The notes under the pieces are model-generated. The model searched no databases. It saw only the letters and a program-made list of their open reading frames with translations, and was not told the origin of the DNA. Positions 9,334 through 18,251 of a DNA stretch of 64,000 bases are shown here, piece by piece. Numbering within the stretch: the stretch's first letter is position 1; every line of letters begins with the position of its first letter. Origin of the DNA: an uncultured Dehalococcoidia bacterium (GTDB lineage: Bacteria; Chloroflexota; Dehalococcoidia; Lucifugimonadales; CATQGZ01); assembly GCA_958295685.1 (NCBI GenBank), contig OY282365.1, positions 1,736,001 to 1,800,000 on the forward strand. Reading direction: 5' to 3'. The position numbers and the translations under genes were made by a program.

Positions 9334-9350
9334 CGCGGAGCGCGGCGCGG

Positions 9351-9620
9351 TCAGCCGGCGAGGGTGTTCACGAGCAGCTGTCGGATCAGCACCATCAGCA
9401 GCAGTGCAACCATTGGCGAGAGGTCGAAGAATCCGAAGCTGGGCAGAATGGCTCTGATCGGAGCCAGGATCGGCTCGGTGATCTCGTTGACGAAGTTCAC
9501 GACCACATAGAACGGGCTGGACGGGTCGACCGGGATCCACGAGAGGATCACCCGCGCCAGGATGGCCGCCCAAAGGGCGAGCGTCAGGTAGTTGACGAAC
9601 TGGATCAGGAATTCGCTCAC
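9351..9620 (-). CDS. YggT family membrane protein
   Basis: An 89-residue integral membrane protein with two hydrophobic helices and the YggT hallmark WIPVDPSSPFY between them, followed by TEPILAPIRAILP. YggT proteins are commonly found next to proC, as here: its start overlaps the proC stop by four bases, so the two form a coupled pair transcribed leftward. The molecular role is poorly defined; links to envelope or osmotic functions are suggested for the family. Confidence 0.85.
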   Translation of the reverse strand: MSEFLIQFVNYLTLALWAAILARVILSWIPVDPSSPFYVVVNFVNEITEPILAPIRAILPSFGFFDLSPMVALLLMVLIRQLLVNTLAG

Positions 9621-10417
9621 TTCTGCTCACCGAGCGCCCTGGACTTCTCGTAGGCCGAGATCACGGCCTCGATCACGGCGGCCCTGACCCCGCCCCGTTC
9701 CAAGGCCAGCACGCCCTCGATGGTCGCCCCCGCGGGTGACGTCACGAGGTCCTTCAACTCGGCGGGATGGCGTCCCGACTCGGCCAGCAGTCGAGCGCTC
9801 CCGAGGACGGTCTGGAGGGCGAGCTTCCTCGACATGTCTCGGCTCATTCCGACGTAGACTCCCGCGTCGATCAGCGCCTCGACGAACAGGAACACGTAGG
9901 CGGGGCCGCAGCCACTGAGGGCCGTTGCCATGTCGATCAGCTTCTCGTCGGAGACGTACATCTCTTCGCCCAGCGACCGCAGGATGGCGCGCGCGGAGTT
10001 CCTGGCGTCCTCGGAGACGGCGGCGGTCCAGACGCTCATGCCAGCCCCTATCTGGGCAGGCGTGTTCGGCATGACCCTTATCACGGCTCTGTGGTCAAGG
10101 CCGGCGGCGAGGCTGTCCAGTCGGAGACCGTTGACGATGGACAGAACGGCTGCGCGCGGGTCCACCCGGCCGTGGAGTTCGGTGAGGACGGCGGTGGCCT
10201 GCTGCGGCTTGACGGCCAGGACGATCAGGTCGGCGCCGGAGGCTGCGTCGAGGTTGGATTCGGTGTGCTCGACCGAATAGGCGCTCCGCAGATAATCGCG
10301 GCGCGCCTGAACGGGCTCGCCCACTCTGATACTGCCTGCGTCCGTCACGCCGGACTCGATGACTCCGGCGATCATGGCCTCGGCCATGGCGCCGCCGCCT
10401 ATGAACGATAAGCGCAT
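9617..10417 (-). CDS. proC: Pyrroline-5-carboxylate reductase
   Basis: ProC catalyses the last step of proline synthesis, NAD(P)H-dependent reduction of pyrroline-5-carboxylate. The chosen start (10417) gives MRLSFIGGGAMAEAMIAGV, the Rossmann fold at the extreme N-terminus, preceded by GGGGGAGAC; an upstream ATG at 10459 would add 14 non-family residues. The body shows VLAVKPQQ, VRVMPNTPAQIGAGM and the C-terminal signature starting LVTSPAGATIEG. Length (266) is typical. It is translationally coupled to the downstream YggT gene. Confidence 0.93.
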   Translation of the reverse strand: MRLSFIGGGAMAEAMIAGVIESGVTDAGSIRVGEPVQARRDYLRSAYSVEHTESNLDAASGADLIVLAVKPQQATAVLTELHGRVDPRAAVLSIVNGLRLDSLAAGLDHRAVIRVMPNTPAQIGAGMSVWTAAVSEDARNSARAILRSLGEEMYVSDEKLIDMATALSGCGPAYVFLFVEALIDAGVYVGMSRDMSRKLALQTVLGSARLLAESGRHPAELKDLVTSPAGATIEGVLALERGGVRAAVIEAVISAYEKSRALGEQK

Positions 10418-10514
10418 GTCCTGTCTCCCCCCTGCACCGTGCTTTCGATTATAGCCCAAAGCGGGCGGTCTCTGCGGGGGAGTCGGAGACCCTGCGCTGG
10501 GCCTGTATTCGTGG

Positions 10515-10946
10515 CTATGCGGATCGGGCCGCCGCCGCTTCGCGGAGGAGCCGCAGAGCGGTCGAGACCAGCAGGAGAGGCAGCGTGGCGTCGATCAGCA
10601 TCCATACGAGCCACTCGGCGTTGCCAGGGTCGACCACCGTCACTCCCAGCCAGTTCCAGAGGAACACGATGAAGAGGGCCGCCGAGTAGTAGAGGGTGAC
10701 GTTCGTCTCGATATACTCACGGCTGACCGACGGGTCGGAGCCTGCGTCCAGGCGGCGCTTCCTGGCGAAGGCCACGATCAGTATCATAACCATGCCGGCA
10801 GCCTCGAACGGGTCGATGATGTTCCACACGACGAGCGACGCGCCCTCCAGCCTCGGGTCGTAGAACTGGTTGACCAGGAAGTGCACGGCCACCGTTGCCG
10901 CCAGTAAGAGCATGTAGACCGCTGCCAGACGTTTCAGGATAGTCAC
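10515..10946 (-). CDS. Hypothetical four-helix membrane protein, copy 1
   Basis: A 143-residue protein with four predicted membrane helices: near residues 8-25, 45-63, 88-106 and 113-132. I recognise no family. It is nearly identical to the gene immediately upstream at 10969-11400, the two differing at only a handful of residues (for example NIIDPFE versus DIINPFS). The whole unit, including the intergenic stretch, is duplicated with a 454-bp period, so this is a recent tandem duplication. Polar residues in the loops are conserved between copies, suggesting both are intact. Confidence 0.7.
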   Translation of the reverse strand: MTILKRLAAVYMLLLAATVAVHFLVNQFYDPRLEGASLVVWNIIDPFEAAGMVMILIVAFARKRRLDAGSDPSVSREYIETNVTLYYSAALFIVFLWNWLGVTVVDPGNAEWLVWMLIDATLPLLLVSTALRLLREAAAARSA

Positions 10947-10968
10947 TGCGCTGGACCTGTATTCGCGG

Positions 10969-11400
10969 CTATGCGGATCGGGCCGCCGCCGCTTCGCGCA
11001 GGAGCCGCAGAGCGGTCGAGACCAGCAGCAGAGGCAGCGTGGCGTCGAACAGCATCCATACGAGCCACTCGGCGTTGCCAGGGTCGACCACCGTCACTCC
11101 CAGCCAGTTCCAGAGGAACGCGATGAAGAGGGCCGCCGAGTAGTAGAGGGTGACGTTCGTCTCGATATACTCACGGCTGACCGACAGGTCGGCGCCTGCG
11201 TCCAAGCGGCGCTTCCTGGCGAAGGCCACGATCAGTATCATAACCATGCCGGCAGCCGAGAACGGGTTGATGATGTCCCACACGACGAGCGACGCGCCCT
11301 CCAGCTTTGGGTCATAGAACTGGTTGACCAGGAAGTGCACGGCCACCGTTGCCGCCAGTAAGAACATGTAGACCGCTGCCAGACGCTTCAGGATAGTCAC
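10969..11400 (-). CDS. Hypothetical four-helix membrane protein, copy 2
   Basis: The upstream twin of the preceding gene, also 143 residues with the same four helices and the shared N-terminus MTILKRLAAVYM. It is the first gene downstream of promoter/array element A, whose promoter points toward it across roughly 400 bases of leader. Function is unknown. The few substitutions between copies are conservative, which is consistent with a young duplication under purifying selection. Confidence 0.7.
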   Translation of the reverse strand: MTILKRLAAVYMFLLAATVAVHFLVNQFYDPKLEGASLVVWDIINPFSAAGMVMILIVAFARKRRLDAGADLSVSREYIETNVTLYYSAALFIAFLWNWLGVTVVDPGNAEWLVWMLFDATLPLLLVSTALRLLREAAAARSA

Positions 11401-11582
11401 TGCTCACCTCCCGAATGAGAGCGTTCGATACCGCAATCCGGTTCCTTGACGTATATCACCCGGTCGCAGCGCTGGTCAAGCAAGGAGGGAACCCCAAACC
11501 CCTCACCTGGCCGCCTGGGGCGACGCGACGTTCCTTGCGTCCGGCGGCCCCTGGGGCATGTCTGCCCAGGCCGCCGCGGATG

Positions 11583-11832
11583 ATTTTTTGCCGAAAGTGT
11601 CGTATTTCGGGGCATTCCGTAGCTGAGAGGGCCGATTTTGGCCGACACTATCCGACAGTTATCCGACACTTTTCCGACAGTTATCCGACACTAATACGAC
11701 ACTTTCCGACACTAATACGACACTTTCCGACAGGTCCATCCGGGCGCTTGGGGAGTCCTGCGGGCTGGTTTGTGGGAGAGACGGCCGGCTGTGTCATGGG
11801 GATACCCTAGCACAGCGGTTCGGCGTCGTCAA
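11583..11832 (-). repeat. Promoter/11-bp array/anti-repeat element A
   Basis: Read on the minus strand: promoter TTGACG (11827-11832), 17-base spacer, TAGGGT (11804-11809); a leader with ATGACACAGCCGG and CAGCCCGCAGGACTCC; about nine tandem units of AGTGTCGGATA/AGTGTCGTATT type (about 11645-11733); a conserved core with CCCTCTCAGCTACG (about 11609-11642); then anti-repeat AATACGACACTTTC (about 11592-11605), which is a 14-base perfect complement of array unit GAAAGTGTCGTATT. The element lies upstream of, and points toward, the 143-residue membrane protein gene. The intergenic stretch 11401-12043 holds this element, a CAGGATT repeat at 11836-11880 and a TACAAT box before hpf. Confidence 0.7.
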
Positions 11833-12043
11833 GGGTTGTCTGAATCAGGATTCTCAGGATTTGAGGATTGGCGGGGATGGAATCTCCCACCAGGGGGCGG
11901 TTCGAGCCGTTACGGAGCCGCCGTTCGCGCGGTTGAAAGCCCTCTCTCTCACCGAATACAATGGGGGTGTGTCAGGGGCGCCGCGCCCACGCTCGGTCCC
12001 GAGAGAGCGAAGAAAGCGGCAAATCTCCCTAAGAGGCGTTCCT

Positions 12044-12445
12044 GTGGAACTGAGGGCCTTCTACAAGGACATCGAGCCCGACGACGAGACGGATCGCTAC
12101 GTTCGCCGGAAGATGGACAGGCTGGCCCGCCATCTGAAGCCGCTCTCGGAGGCCAGGGTCGAGGTCTCACGGAACTCCACCCGGTCCAAGGAGGAGCGCA
12201 TAGCTGTGCAGGTCACCCTCACCGCAGGGGGCAGGACGCTCAGAGCGCGGGAGACGGGGCCCGACGTCCGCGCGGCCATCGATGCGGTGGTCGACATCAT
12301 GGACCGTCAGATAGACCGTTACAAGGGGAGGTTCTATCGGACATTCCGGGGCAGGAGGTCGGCCAGGGCCTCGGCCCGCGAGGCAAGCAACGCCTTTGAG
12401 GAGGTCGAGGATCAGGATGCCGACCCCGCGGGAGCCGACCGGTGA
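12044..12445 (+). CDS. hpf: Ribosome hibernation promoting factor (HPF/RaiA family)
   Basis: HPF proteins bind the 30S subunit and silence ribosomes in slow growth. The product (133 residues) starts at GTG 12044 after AAGAGGCG, giving MELRAFYKDIEPDDETDRYV, which aligns with the first strand and helix of the family. Later parts are KKMDRLARHL-like, RIAVQVTLTAGGRTLRARETGPDVRAAI and an IDRYKGRFY tail. Longer frames from GTG 11969 or ATG 11861 would add a basic extension that begins in intergenic repeat sequence, so I reject them. The C-terminal long-HPF dimerisation domain is absent. It overlaps glyA by GTGA. Confidence 0.78.
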   Translation: MELRAFYKDIEPDDETDRYVRRKMDRLARHLKPLSEARVEVSRNSTRSKEERIAVQVTLTAGGRTLRARETGPDVRAAIDAVVDIMDRQIDRYKGRFYRTFRGRRSARASAREASNAFEEVEDQDADPAGADR

Positions 12446-13686
12446 GCGCGCTGTCGCGGAGCGATCCCGAGGTCGCCGGGGCCATCGCACGGGAGACGGG
12501 GCGCCAGCGGCGGACCATCAATCTCATTGCCTCGGAGAACTACGCCAGCAAGGCCGTGCTGGAGGCGCAGGGGTCGGTGCTCACCAACAAGTACGCCGAG
12601 GGCTACCCCGGCCGGAGATACTACGGCGGCTGCGAGTTCGTCGACGACATCGAGAGCCTGGCTATCGCCAGGGCGAAGGCGATCTTCGGCGCCGAACACG
12701 CCAACGTGCAGCCCCACAGCGGGGCACAGGCAAACATGGCCGCCTACTTCGCCCTCCTGGATCCGGGCGACACGGTGATGGGTCTGAGCCTGGACCACGG
12801 CGGACACCTCACGCACGGAAGCCGTGTCAACTTCTCTTCAAAGCTGTACAGGTTCGTCCCGTATGGCGTGGACCGCGAGCTGGAGTTGATCGACTACGAC
12901 GGTCTCGAAGAGCTGGCCGAAAGCTGCCGCCCGAAGCTGATAGTGGCCGGGGCGACCGCCTATCCGCGCATCTTCGATTTCGAGCGGCTTCGAGGGATCG
13001 CGGACTCGGTAGACGCAAAGCTCATGGCGGACATCGCTCACATCTCAGGGCTGGTGGCCGCGGGCGAGCATCCCTCCCCTGTCCCGCACGCGCAGGTCAT
13101 CACCTCGACCACCCACAAGACGCTCCGCGGGCCTCGTGGAGGCATGATTCTGTCCGACGGCGGCCTCGCCAAGGCCATCGACCGGGCCGTGTTCCCGAAT
13201 GCCCAGGGGGGGCCGCTGCAGCACGTGGTTGCGGCCAAGGCCGTCGCCTTCGGAGAGGCGATGAAGCCCGAGTTCGTCCTGTATCAGAAGGCCATCAGGT
13301 CAAACGCCGCCGCGCTGGCCGGCGGGCTGGCCGGCGGAGGTCTCAGGCTGGTGTCCGGCGGGACGGACAACCACCTGGCGCTGGCCGACGTGTCGCCCCT
13401 GGGCCTCACCGGCAAAGAGGCCGAGGAGGCGCTGGCGCGCTGCGACATCGTGGTGAACAGGAACACCATACCCTACGACCCCAGGCCCCCGAGGGTGGCC
13501 AGCGGGATACGGGTGGGCGTCCCGGCCGTCACGTCCCGCGGCATGGGAGCCGCCGAGTTGACCAGGATCGCCGAGTTGATCGTCAGGGCGCTGGGCAACC
13601 GGGGCGACTTGGCCGTGGAGCGTGAGACGCGGGACGAGGTTCTGGCGATAGCCGAGCGCTTCCCCGCCCCTGGCATAGACTGCTAG
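12442..13686 (+). CDS. glyA: Serine hydroxymethyltransferase
   Basis: The PLP enzyme that converts serine and tetrahydrofolate to glycine and methylene-tetrahydrofolate. At 414 residues it is full length. It shows RRTINLIASENYASKAV, NKYAEGYPGRRYYGGCEFVD, PHSGAQANMA, the active-site lysine segment STTHKTLRGPRGGM, and the C-terminal VNRNTIPYDPRPP block. The GTG start overlaps the hpf stop, so the two genes are coupled. Convergent with rnc downstream. Confidence 0.96.
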   Translation: MSALSRSDPEVAGAIARETGRQRRTINLIASENYASKAVLEAQGSVLTNKYAEGYPGRRYYGGCEFVDDIESLAIARAKAIFGAEHANVQPHSGAQANMAAYFALLDPGDTVMGLSLDHGGHLTHGSRVNFSSKLYRFVPYGVDRELELIDYDGLEELAESCRPKLIVAGATAYPRIFDFERLRGIADSVDAKLMADIAHISGLVAAGEHPSPVPHAQVITSTTHKTLRGPRGGMILSDGGLAKAIDRAVFPNAQGGPLQHVVAAKAVAFGEAMKPEFVLYQKAIRSNAAALAGGLAGGGLRLVSGGTDNHLALADVSPLGLTGKEAEEALARCDIVVNRNTIPYDPRPPRVASGIRVGVPAVTSRGMGAAELTRIAELIVRALGNRGDLAVERETRDEVLAIAERFPAPGIDC

Positions 13687-13690
13687 CGGA

Positions 13691-13728
13691 GGCCGCCCGG
13701 CACGCGCCGGTCCTACGAAGGGGCGGCC
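13691..13728. terminator. Possible bidirectional terminator between glyA and rnc
   Basis: GGCCGCCC at 13691 pairs with GGGCGGCC at 13721, with a GC-rich inner segment. It sits between convergent genes, but there is no T-tract, so the call rests on position and stem only. Confidence 0.3.
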
Positions 13729-13741
13729 CTTGGACTGCGTG

Positions 13742-14497
13742 CTACGGCTGAGCAGGGACGGGGGTTCCGCCGGCCCCGCCGAGAGCCTCCAGGGCCTGCC
13801 GCGCGGCCTCCTGCTCCGCCTCGGACTTTCGGCGGCCTGAGCCGCGGCCGGCGGGCTTCCCCGACACCGTCACCTCGACCTTGAAGATGCGGGCGTGGTC
13901 CTCTCCGCTCTCGCTGACCAGACTGTAGACTGGCAGGGAGCCGTCCAGTCTCTGAGCGAGCTCCTGAAGGAGCGACTTCGGGTTCGCCTCGAACCCGGCG
14001 GTGAGCGCCAGGTCTATCTCATCTGCCAGCGCATCGAGGGCGAAGTCTCGCGCCGCAGCGTACCCGCAGTCGTGGAAGACTGCCCCTGCCACCGCTTCGA
14101 GGGCGTCTGCCAGGTTCGACTCTCGTTCCCTGCCGCCGTTCTCCGCCTCGCCCCTGCCCATGAGGAGCCGTTCACCGAGGCCGAGAGCCCGCGCGGCCCG
14201 CGCGAGGGTGGCCCTTTTGACGAGCCCTGCCCTCAGTTCCGTGAGTTCACCTTCCGCCCCCCGTGGGCGGCGCCGGAAGAGTTCCTCAGCGGCCGCCAAG
14301 CCGATGACCGCGTCTCCCAGGAACTCGAGCCGCTCGTTCGACTCCTCGAACTCCCCCGGGTTCTCGTTCAGGTAGGAGCTGTGTACCAGGGCCAGCCGCA
14401 GCAGGCCCTGGCCTTCGGTCTCGCCGCCGGGCGACTCGCTCGACGCGCGGTCAAGCCATTTGCTCAATCTCGTTCCGGGCATCTTTCCATGCTCCAC
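13742..14497 (-). CDS. rnc: Ribonuclease III
   Basis: Double-stranded RNA endonuclease used in rRNA and mRNA processing. The 251-residue protein has the RNase III signature NERLEFLGDAVIGL with its acidic metal-binding residues, EGELTELRAGLVKRATLA, the second metal site ESNLADALEAVAGAVF, and a C-terminal dsRNA-binding domain from about residue 165 (NPKSLLQELAQ, then RKSEAEQEAARQALEAL). The start could be ATG 14497 or, five codons in, 14482. Position convergent with glyA suggests separate transcription. Confidence 0.95.
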   Translation of the reverse strand: MEHGKMPGTRLSKWLDRASSESPGGETEGQGLLRLALVHSSYLNENPGEFEESNERLEFLGDAVIGLAAAEELFRRRPRGAEGELTELRAGLVKRATLARAARALGLGERLLMGRGEAENGGRERESNLADALEAVAGAVFHDCGYAAARDFALDALADEIDLALTAGFEANPKSLLQELAQRLDGSLPVYSLVSESGEDHARIFKVEVTVSGKPAGRGSGRRKSEAEQEAARQALEALGGAGGTPVPAQP

Positions 14498-14538
14498 GAG
14501 GGACTATTCTAAGGTGGGCTATGTCCATGGTCAAAAGC

Positions 14539-14568
14539 AGTGGTCGGTGGTCAGTGGTCGGTGGTCAG
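14539..14568. repeat. GTGGTCGGTGGTCA simple repeat
   Basis: Tandem GTGGTCGGTGGTCAGTGG units. The complementary pattern CCACTGACCACCGACCACTG occurs at about 5195-5215. Both copies are intergenic. The rest of 14498-14669 shows nothing I can assign. Confidence 0.4.
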
Positions 14569-14669
14569 GGGGGAGAAGCCTTCTGGACTCCCCCTTTAGG
14601 AATCTCACTAGGACTGAACGGTTACCTGCAGGCACTCGCTCGGCTTTGAGACGGAACGACGGGGAACAG

Positions 14670-16103
14670 CTAGGAGAGCGGCGGTCTGAGGTGGGCCCAG
14701 GGTCGAGCCTTCTCGAAAGCGGCCGAGGCGGCGAGCACGGTCTCCTCGTCTCCCCACCGTCCGACTACGTGGAGGCCGATGGGCATCCCGTCGGATGAGA
14801 AGCCCGCGGGGATGCTGGCGGCTGGGTGGCCGATCATGTTTATCGGGAAGGTGAACGGCAGGAATCCCCAGAACGGGTCTACCTCGCGGCCTGCGATCCG
14901 GGCGGGCCGGGCGTCGATGGGGAAGGCGGGGACGGCCGTCGCCGGTGACAGCAGCAGGTCGTATTCGTCGAACAGGTCGGCGAACCGCTGCGCGAGCCGG
15001 TGCACGTATCCGAGCGCGGCTGCGTATTCCGCGCCGGTGACGGAGGCTCCTCTCTCGATGCATTTGAGGCCGTACTCGCTGAGCGCGTCGGCCTGTTCGA
15101 GGAGGCGTCCGAATCGGGCGTACCCGACGGCGCTGAAGATGGTCCAGAAGGCATCGAACGGGTCGTCGAGGCTGACGTCCGATACCTCTACGGCGCATCC
15201 CATCTGCTCGAAGGCTCCCGCGGCTCGGCGCGCGGCCTCGACGACCTCGGGGTCGACTGCGGCGTATCCGTAGTCCGGGCTCCAGGCGATTCGGGTGTCT
15301 TTCAGGTCCACGTCGAGCGCGGCTAGGAAGTCGGGCGGGGCCTGCCGAATGGAACCTGGGTCCCTGGCGTCGTATCCGGCCAGCACCTGAAGGAGCATGG
15401 CCGCGTCTCGAACCGTCCGGGTCATTGGTCCGGCCTGGCTGAAGTGGTTGGGAACAGTCGGGGGGCCTGCGCCGGCGTACTGCGGCACGCGCCCCAGGGT
15501 GGGCTTTATGCCGTAAACGCCGCAGAAGCTGGAGGGTATGCGTATGGAGCCTCCCCCGTCGCTGCCCTGGGCGAGGGCGCAGAGTCCGCTCACGGCGGCG
15601 GCTCCCGCGCCGCCGCTGGATCCGCCGGTGGTGCGGCTGGTGTCCCAGGGGTTGCGGCATGGCCCGCCGAGGCGGTTCTCGGTGGTGCCGGAGTATCCGA
15701 ACTCGGGGGTGTTGGTCTTGCCGAGGATCACTGCGCCCGCTCGGCGGACGCGCTCGACCACCACGGAGTCTTCGGCGGGGATCCTGTCTTCGAATATCAG
15801 CGACCCGGCGGTCGTCCTGAGTCCTTCGGTCATTTCGAGGTCTTTTATCGAGACGGGCAGGCCGTGCAGCGGGCCGAGTTCGCCGCCGCGCGAGAGCGTC
15901 TCCTCCGCCGACCTGGCGGCGGACATGGCCTCATCGTGGGCCACGGTCAGGTATGCGTTGAAGCTCGTGTCGAGGCGGTCGATGCGCCGTAGGTAGGTCT
16001 CCGTCAGTTCGACGGGCGACACCTGCTTATCGGCGATGAGCCGTTTGAGCTCGAATGCCGGCGCGAACGCCAGGTTCTCGTCCACGTCACCCCCTGAAGG
16101 CAT
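14670..16103 (-). CDS. Amidase signature family protein
   Basis: A 477-residue amidase of the GatA/fatty-acid-amide-hydrolase superfamily. The Ser-cisSer-Lys catalytic machinery is visible: PVSIKDLEMT (lysine near residue 80), TTGGSSGGAGAA and ALAQGSDGGGSIRIPSSFCG. The C-terminal part differs from tRNA amidotransferase GatA, and no gatC/gatB lies nearby, so a catabolic amidase or amide hydrolase is more likely than tRNA amidation. A GTG at 16085, preceded by AGGGGGTGAC, is an alternative start. It lies 30 bases downstream of the acyl-CoA synthetase gene, probably in one transcript. Confidence 0.88.
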   Translation of the reverse strand: MPSGGDVDENLAFAPAFELKRLIADKQVSPVELTETYLRRIDRLDTSFNAYLTVAHDEAMSAARSAEETLSRGGELGPLHGLPVSIKDLEMTEGLRTTAGSLIFEDRIPAEDSVVVERVRRAGAVILGKTNTPEFGYSGTTENRLGGPCRNPWDTSRTTGGSSGGAGAAAVSGLCALAQGSDGGGSIRIPSSFCGVYGIKPTLGRVPQYAGAGPPTVPNHFSQAGPMTRTVRDAAMLLQVLAGYDARDPGSIRQAPPDFLAALDVDLKDTRIAWSPDYGYAAVDPEVVEAARRAAGAFEQMGCAVEVSDVSLDDPFDAFWTIFSAVGYARFGRLLEQADALSEYGLKCIERGASVTGAEYAAALGYVHRLAQRFADLFDEYDLLLSPATAVPAFPIDARPARIAGREVDPFWGFLPFTFPINMIGHPAASIPAGFSSDGMPIGLHVVGRWGDEETVLAASAAFEKARPWAHLRPPLS

Positions 16104-16133
16104 CGTTCAGCCTGACGGGAGAGTCGGCCCGCT

Positions 16134-18251
16134 CTATCCGTCGTCGCCGAACCGTCTCAGTTCGTCCTGCACCTCTTTGGGAAGGTCGGCCGGCTGGAGG
16201 CCGGCCCTCACCTTGGCGCTCTGGACCTGGAGCCGCACCTCCTCGACGATTTCGGGATTGGCGAGCGTCGTGGTGTCTCCGACGTCGATGAAGTTGGAGA
16301 CGGCTGCGATGACGCGGCGCATGATCTTGCCCGAGCGTGTCTTCGGGAGGTCTCCCGTGACCCAGACGTGCGCGGGCCGGGCGATGGGGCCGATTATCTG
16401 TGAGACCGCTTTCTTCACCTGGGTCTCCACGTCCTCGTCGGCTGCGTGTCCGGGCTTCAGGGAGACGTATAGCTCGGGGACCCTGCCCTTGAGTTCGTCG
16501 TATGCGGGCACGGCGGCGGCCTCGCTGACGGCCTCGACGGTCAGGGCGGCGGACTCCAGTTCCTTGGTGCCGAGCCTGTGTCCCGCGACGTTGATCACGT
16601 CGTCGATGCGCCCGACGATCCGGAAGTAGCCGTCGGCGGCCTGCGTCGCGCCGTCGCCGGTCATGTAAGGCCAGTCGCGCCAGTCGGCGCTGTCGGGGTC
16701 TCTGTTGTACTTGGCGAAGTATGTGGAGACGAAGCGGTCGGGGTCGCCGAATACGGTCTGCATGAAGCCGGGCCAGGGGTTGCCGATGCAGATGTTGCCT
16801 GCCTTGCCGCTTCCCGGCTCGATCTCGTTGCCGTCCTCGTCGAGGATGATCGGGTAGATGCCGAGCGCGCCCGGTCCGCAGCTGCCCGGCTTCATGGGCT
16901 GCAGTCCGGGTAGTGTGGTGCCTATGAAGCCGCCTGTCTCCGTCTGCCACCAGGTGTCGACGACGACTGCCTCCTTCTTGCCGACCACTTCGTAGTACCA
17001 GCGCCAGACCTCCGGCTCGATGGGCTCTCCCACGGTGGTCATGTGCTTGAAGTGGTAGTCGTACTTCTGCGGCTCGTCGGGGCCGGCCTTTCTGAGCATC
17101 CGAATCGTGGTCGGCGCGGTGTGGAATATGTTCACGCCGAGCCTCTCGGCGATCCTCCAGGGCCTGCCCGGGTCCGGGTAGGTCGGGACGCCCTCGTACA
17201 GGACGCTCGTCGCCTGCACCGCGAGGGGGCCGTAGACGATATAGGAGTGGCCTGTGATCCAGCCTATGTCTGCGAAGCACCAGTAGACGTCCTCCGGGTG
17301 GATGTCCTGGTAAAACTTGGACGTGCCCGCGACATAGGACAGGTATCCGCCGGTGCTGTGCTGGCAGCCCTTGGGCTTGGCGGTGGTGCCGCTGGTGTAC
17401 ATCAGGAAGAGCGGGGCCTCGGCCGGCATGGAGACCGGCTCGATCCTCCTTCCGCGGTAGTTCGGGAGCAGGTCTTCGACGGAGTAGTCGCGTCCGTCCA
17501 CCATCGGGGTCGGGGACGAGTACCTGCCGGGGAACCGATTCCAGACCAGCACCTTGTCCACCTTCACGCCGCCCTTCTCGGCCTGCGCGACGGCCTCGTC
17601 GGCCTTGGCCTTGTGATCGAGCAGGGCGCCGTTCCTGTAGTAGGAATCCATCGTCACGAGCACGCGGCTCCCGGAGTCCACGATGCGGTCGCCGCAGGCG
17701 CTGCCGCTGAATCCGCCGAAGACCTGTGAGTGGACCACTCCGAGCCGCGCGCAGGCGAGCATGGCCACCGGCAGTTCGGGGAGCATGGGCATGTGGAAGG
17801 TGACTCTGTCGCCGGCCTCGAGGCCGCAGAAGTCGCGGAGAAGGGCCGCGAACTCGTTGACCCTGACGTAGAGTTCCTGGTAGGTGATCACGCGGTCGGC
17901 TTCGTCTTCGGGCTCGGCGACCCATATGAAGGCGGCCTTGTTCCGCGCTTCGGCCAGGTGCCTGTCCACGCAGTTGTAGGAGGCGTTGAGCCTGCCACCG
18001 ACAAACCAATTCCAGAAGGGAGGGTTGGAGGTGTCCAGCGTGGTGTGCCAGTAGCTGTCCCACGAGAGCAGGTCCGCGTACTCGCGGAAGTACTCCGGGA
18101 ACCTGTCGATGGCGAAGCGGTTCAGCACGTCGGGGTCGGCCATGTTCGCCTGGGAGATGAAGCCCGGCTTGGGCTGTATGGCCTCCTCCTCCCGCCAGTG
18201 GGAGGCGATCTGCGCCTCGCTGACCTCCCTGGGTTCGTCGGCAGTCGTCAT
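16134..18251 (-). CDS. Acetyl-CoA synthetase-like acyl-CoA ligase
   Basis: A 705-residue AMP-forming acyl-CoA synthetase that activates a short carboxylate with ATP and CoA. It has the AMP-binding P-loop LFLMYTSGTTAKPKGCQHST, WWQTETGG, the hinge YMTGDGATQAADGYFRIVGRIDD and the C-terminal catalytic lysine in LPKTRSGKIMRRVI. The ATG at 18251 follows GGAGGGACC, so the longer frame from 18353 is rejected. Family resemblance is closest to acetyl- or propionyl-CoA synthetase. Element B, about 230 bases upstream, carries a promoter pointing at it. Confidence 0.9.
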   Translation of the reverse strand: MTTADEPREVSEAQIASHWREEEAIQPKPGFISQANMADPDVLNRFAIDRFPEYFREYADLLSWDSYWHTTLDTSNPPFWNWFVGGRLNASYNCVDRHLAEARNKAAFIWVAEPEDEADRVITYQELYVRVNEFAALLRDFCGLEAGDRVTFHMPMLPELPVAMLACARLGVVHSQVFGGFSGSACGDRIVDSGSRVLVTMDSYYRNGALLDHKAKADEAVAQAEKGGVKVDKVLVWNRFPGRYSSPTPMVDGRDYSVEDLLPNYRGRRIEPVSMPAEAPLFLMYTSGTTAKPKGCQHSTGGYLSYVAGTSKFYQDIHPEDVYWCFADIGWITGHSYIVYGPLAVQATSVLYEGVPTYPDPGRPWRIAERLGVNIFHTAPTTIRMLRKAGPDEPQKYDYHFKHMTTVGEPIEPEVWRWYYEVVGKKEAVVVDTWWQTETGGFIGTTLPGLQPMKPGSCGPGALGIYPIILDEDGNEIEPGSGKAGNICIGNPWPGFMQTVFGDPDRFVSTYFAKYNRDPDSADWRDWPYMTGDGATQAADGYFRIVGRIDDVINVAGHRLGTKELESAALTVEAVSEAAAVPAYDELKGRVPELYVSLKPGHAADEDVETQVKKAVSQIIGPIARPAHVWVTGDLPKTRSGKIMRRVIAAVSNFIDVGDTTTLANPEIVEEVRLQVQSAKVRAGLQPADLPKEVQDELRRFGDDG

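Noticed and set aside
16087..18063. Long minus-strand frame of 658 codons inside the acyl-CoA ligase gene
   Set aside because: Same strand but shifted frame; the other frame carries all acyl-CoA synthetase motifs.
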